A stretch of 7,838 nucleotides of DNA, taken from NCBI GenBank assembly GCA_031272415.1, contig JAISTU010000101.1, forward strand, positions 1 through 7,838. Direction: 5' to 3'. Source of the stretch: Bacteroidales bacterium. GTDB lineage: Bacteria > Bacteroidota > Bacteroidia > Bacteroidales > WCHB1-69. The translations under genes and the position numbers were made by a program. Below, piece after piece: positions 5,459 through 7,838 of the stretch. The notes beneath the pieces are model-generated. The model made no database searches. It was not told the origin of the DNA and was given only the letters and a program-made list of their open reading frames with translations. The first letter of the stretch is position 1, and each line of letters starts with the position of its first letter.

Positions 5459-5482
5459 CATTTTGTCATAAAAAAACATCCA

Positions 5483-7033
5483 ATGAGTAGTAAATTAGGA
5501 TTAGAAATAGAAAAAGTAAATTATGCAAAGCAGATTGCAAAAAATATAGCCACTGATGTACAACAATTTGTGGAACGTTATACAACAGTCGCCGTTGAAC
5601 GCACAATTTGCCGACTTTTGGGCATTGACGGAACAGATAAAAATGAAGTCCCTTTGCCTAACGTGGTGGTCGATGAACTCAAAAGAAAAAATGTGCTTTC
5701 AGACGGCGTGATGATGTTTTTAGGCAATGCAATGTTAGAGATGAACCTTACGCCGCAAAAGATTGCAGAACAAATTGCAGAGGGAAAATTAGACATTGTT
5801 CAGTTGCCTTTACATGAACGTTTGGAAATTGAAAAAGTTTTACAATCTACTGTAAATCAATCAATTAAAAAAATAAAAGACCGCAAACAAAAGCGAGAAA
5901 ATTATATTCAAACTTTGGGAGAAGGCAAACGTCCTTATTTATATGTGATTGTCGCCACAGGCAATATTTATGAGGATGTCGTGCAGGCACAGGCGGCGGC
6001 GCGACAAGGTGCTGATATTATTGCAGTTATACGCACAACAGGACAAAGTTTGCTCGATTATGTACCTTATGGGGCGACCACAGAAGGCTTTGGAGGCACT
6101 TATGCTACACAGGAAAATTTTCGCATTATGCGACAAGCACTTGATGAAGTAAGTCAAGAGAGAGGTAAATATGTTCGATTGTGCAATTATTGTTCGGGCT
6201 TATGCATGCCCGAAATTGCAGCAATGGGGGCTTTGGAGGGCTTGGATGTTATGCTCAATGATGCACTCTATGGTATTTTGTTTAGAGACATCAATATGCA
6301 GCGGACTTTGATTGACCAATATTTTTCACGGATTATCAATGGATTTGCAGGCGTAATTATCAATACAGGGGAGGATAATTATCTTACTACTGCCGATGCT
6401 TACGAACAAGCACATACCGTTTTGGCATCCGATTGTATTAACGAACAATTGGCTCTTATGGCTGGCATTCCCGAAGAACAAATGGGACTCGGTCATGCGT
6501 TTGAAATTGACCCTAATATGGAAAATGGTTTTTTGTATGAACTCGCTCAGGCTCAAATGATTAGAGAAATTTTCCCTCATGCTCCGCTCAAATATATGCC
6601 TCCTACAAAATTTATGACAGGCAATATTTTTAAAGGTCATATTCAGGATGCACTTTTTAATATGGTCGGCATTTGGACTCAACAAGGAATACAATTGCTG
6701 GGAATGCCTACCGAAGCCATCCATACTCCTTTTATGAGCGACCGTTTCCTTTCTATCGAAAATGCTCAATATATATTTAATAATATGAAAAATATTGGAG
6801 AAGAAATAGAATTTAAAAAAGATGGAATTATTCAAAAAAGAGCAAAAAAAGTACTGCAAGATGCCATTGATTTATTGGAAAAAATGCAAAAAGAAGGACT
6901 TTTTACTGCCCTCGAAAAAGGAATTTTTGGAGATGTAAAACGCTCAAAAACAGGCGGTAAAGGATTAGATGGTGTAGTCTTAAAAAGTCAAAATTATCAA
7001 AATCCTTTTGTGGAAGCGATGAGAAAAAGTTAA
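5483..7033 (+). CDS. kamD: D-lysine 5,6-aminomutase alpha subunit
   Basis: 516 aa from the ATG at 5483, the usual KamD length. With KamE it forms the adenosylcobalamin- and PLP-dependent mutase that moves the terminal amino group of D-lysine (or of beta-lysine) from C6 to C5, a cytoplasmic step of lysine fermentation to acetate and butyrate. The sequence is highly conserved: TTVAVERTICRLLGIDG (34-50), the TIM-barrel core LYVIVATGNIYEDV (153-166), AVIRTTGQSLLDYVPYGATTEG (181-202), RLCNYCSGLCMPEIAAMGA (232-250), NDALYGILFRDINMQR (259-274) and PPTKFMTGNIFKGH (373-386). Residues I recall as PLP contacts in the family, R184, S189, S238, Y263, R268 and D298, are all present at the same numbers. The open frame extends to a TTG at 5456, but that overlaps the -7 box. 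The B12-binding beta subunit gene is absent from the window; a lipoprotein gene follows after 4 bp. Confidence 0.96.
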   Translation: MSSKLGLEIEKVNYAKQIAKNIATDVQQFVERYTTVAVERTICRLLGIDGTDKNEVPLPNVVVDELKRKNVLSDGVMMFLGNAMLEMNLTPQKIAEQIAEGKLDIVQLPLHERLEIEKVLQSTVNQSIKKIKDRKQKRENYIQTLGEGKRPYLYVIVATGNIYEDVVQAQAAARQGADIIAVIRTTGQSLLDYVPYGATTEGFGGTYATQENFRIMRQALDEVSQERGKYVRLCNYCSGLCMPEIAAMGALEGLDVMLNDALYGILFRDINMQRTLIDQYFSRIINGFAGVIINTGEDNYLTTADAYEQAHTVLASDCINEQLALMAGIPEEQMGLGHAFEIDPNMENGFLYELAQAQMIREIFPHAPLKYMPPTKFMTGNIFKGHIQDALFNMVGIWTQQGIQLLGMPTEAIHTPFMSDRFLSIENAQYIFNNMKNIGEEIEFKKDGIIQKRAKKVLQDAIDLLEKMQKEGLFTALEKGIFGDVKRSKTGGKGLDGVVLKSQNYQNPFVEAMRKS

Positions 7034-7037
7034 AAAA

Positions 7038-7568
7038 ATGGGAAAAAGGAATAAAAAAATTATAGCATTTTTAATTACAATACTTGGCTGTTTTACTTTG
7101 AATAGTTGCTTTACGACTATGCAACATCTCAATTTGATGCAAAACGAAAATAAAATTGAAAGAAACAAAATCATTTACATTGCTAATGTGGTGGATGGAA
7201 CTTTTGACGGGAAAGTATACAGCGGATCAGGTCAAAATGTTGCCTACTGCTTTTTGAAATATATGCGTCCTTTTGCTGCCTCAGTTATTATAGGAGAGAA
7301 CGTACCCAATTATAAAGAAGACGCAAAAGCACAAAATGCGGATTATATCGTAAAACCTGTCATTGTACATTGGGAGCCCAGAGCGGCTGCATGGTCAGGT
7401 ATTCCAACAAAAGTTTCTATTATTGTGTCAATAACAGATGTTATATCAAATAAAGAATTGATAAACAAAGAATTACAAATAAAAGGAAGGTCTTTTACTT
7501 TTGTTAGTCAAAGTGCTGAAAGTTTAGCAGACGAAGTAATAGAACCTTTTTGTTATGAAATTTTTTAG
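7038..7568 (+). CDS. Small lipoprotein resembling DUF4823
   Basis: 176 aa. Residues 1-24 are a lipoprotein signal: basic MGKRNKK, a hydrophobic core IIAFLITILGCF and the lipobox LNSC, with Cys24 as the lipidation site, so the protein is membrane-anchored in the periplasm. The best family clue is ADYIVKPVIVHWEPRAAAWSGIPTKVSIIVSITD (101-134): an alanine-aspartate-tyrosine start, a HWE-x-R-A block and WSG-x-P followed by alternating beta strands, as in DUF4823 lipoproteins, whose function is unknown. Residues 42-60 (RNKIIYIANVVDGTFDGKV) fit the family's first strand. It starts 4 bp after the kamD stop, so it is probably co-transcribed with kamD; whether that reflects a functional link is unknown. 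The family name is from memory and needs a profile search. Confidence 0.75.
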   Translation: MGKRNKKIIAFLITILGCFTLNSCFTTMQHLNLMQNENKIERNKIIYIANVVDGTFDGKVYSGSGQNVAYCFLKYMRPFAASVIIGENVPNYKEDAKAQNADYIVKPVIVHWEPRAAAWSGIPTKVSIIVSITDVISNKELINKELQIKGRSFTFVSQSAESLADEVIEPFCYEIF

Positions 7569-7593
7569 TTGGTTGCCAATGGTGCCAGTGAAC

Positions 7594-7607
7594 GTTTTTT
7601 CAAAAAC
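7594..7607. terminator. Weak AT hairpin between convergent genes
   Basis: GTTTTT (7594-7599) and AAAAAC (7602-7607) can pair with a 2-nt centre in the 66-bp gap between convergent coding regions. The small loop and AT-rich stem make it a weak bidirectional terminator at best. Confidence 0.25.
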
Positions 7608-7634
7608 AATTTTCTGTGGAGAGGTAAATGATAC

Positions 7635-7838
7635 TTACAAATACGCAAACGATTGAGGTGCATAATTAATCCCAAAATCCTTTAATAAACGTGGATTAGA
7701 ATAGAGAGTAATCTTACCCACTTGTATAGCAAATGCCATTTCTTTATCGGCAAAATATTCATCATAAAAATCTTTATTAATTCCCGCAAATTGTTGTGTT
7801 ATTTGCCATAACAAATCAACCTCTTTGTGTAAAATTTT
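7635..7838 (-). CDS. Unrecognised protein, C-terminal 67 residues
   Basis: A leftward frame enters at the right edge and ends at TAA (7637-7635); the start is outside the window. The visible part reads KILHKEVDLLWQITQQFAGI, then DFYDEYFADKEMAFAIQVGKI, and ends with DFGINYAPQSFAYL. Amino-acid composition and a codon pattern without internal stops over 67 codons support a real gene. The ending (a basic segment, a hydrophobic beta strand, then APQSFAYL) reminds me of the last strand of ASCH/PUA-like domains, but this is a weak impression and I assign no function. It converges on the lipoprotein gene. Confidence 0.6.
   Translation of the reverse strand, partial: KILHKEVDLLWQITQQFAGINKDFYDEYFADKEMAFAIQVGKITLYSNPRLLKDFGINYAPQSFAYL

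Larger units (their letters stand above)
5220..5482. other. 263-bp divergent intergenic region, tRNA-Thr to kamD
   Basis: No gene seen. It contains the tRNA promoter box, AT-rich low-complexity DNA (about 5281-5326), a pair of inverted heptamer-bearing arms (5328-5350 and 5395-5413) and the kamD promoter box. I found no cobalamin riboswitch, although KamD is part of a B12-dependent enzyme. Confidence 0.7.

Noticed and set aside
5456..5482. Nine-codon N-terminal extension of KamD from a TTG
   Set aside because: The TTG overlaps the TAATTTTG promoter box and would lie upstream of the transcript start; the ATG at 5483 gives the family length of 516 aa.
5220..5482. Cobalamin riboswitch ahead of kamD
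   Set aside because: The predicted leader is only about 18 nt, and no B12-box-like conserved sequence or multi-stem fold is visible.
6326..6859. A 177-codon leftward open frame inside kamD
   Set aside because: It is antisense to a highly conserved part of KamD; the protein is rich in Phe, Ile, His and Cys, as expected from the reverse strand, with no recognisable domain.

Overview
The window looks like an AT-rich chromosomal segment of a member of the Bacteroidota, probably an anaerobic, amino-acid-fermenting Bacteroidales-type organism. The evidence is: several promoters of the phylum-specific form TTTG-N19-TAnnTTTG (clearest at 3026-3056), A-rich leaders without Shine-Dalgarno sequences, a secreted protein with a carboxypeptidase-like regulatory domain, a LysM-bearing lytic transglycosylase, a tRNA gene without an encoded CCA, and a lysine-fermentation enzyme (KamD). 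The assignment is inference; no phylogenetic marker gene is present.

Left part (1-3848): three leftward genes. They are the first 29 codons of a DUF805-type membrane protein cut by the window edge, a secreted retropepsin-like aspartic protease, and an MltD-like lytic transglycosylase. A 600-bp intergenic region (988-1587) holds a tandem pair of palindromic units around a G10 tract, two small hairpins and an array of CTCCACT-type heptamers that ends on the transglycosylase stop codon. The transglycosylase and the rightward gene at 3078 share a compact divergent promoter with mirrored -7 boxes.

Middle (3849-5219): a leftward metallophosphoesterase, a leftward small XRE-type HTH regulator and a leftward tRNA-Thr(CGT). 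The most notable structure lies here. The last 19 bp of the tRNA gene region are repeated exactly, in direct orientation, 625 bp downstream of the intact tRNA and immediately before the phosphoesterase start codon. Between the copies lie the HTH gene and two 20-bp direct repeats (19/20 identical). This geometry is what a small integrative element, or the remnant of one, would leave at a tRNA 3' end.

Right part (5220-7838): kamD, the alpha subunit of D-lysine 5,6-aminomutase, is followed after 4 bp by a small lipoprotein gene resembling DUF4823. The beta subunit gene kamE, which carries the B12-binding domain, is not in the window. The window ends in the 3' part of an unrecognised leftward gene. 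Related heptamer-bearing repeats occur next to three genes and differ from one another by whole 7-bp units.
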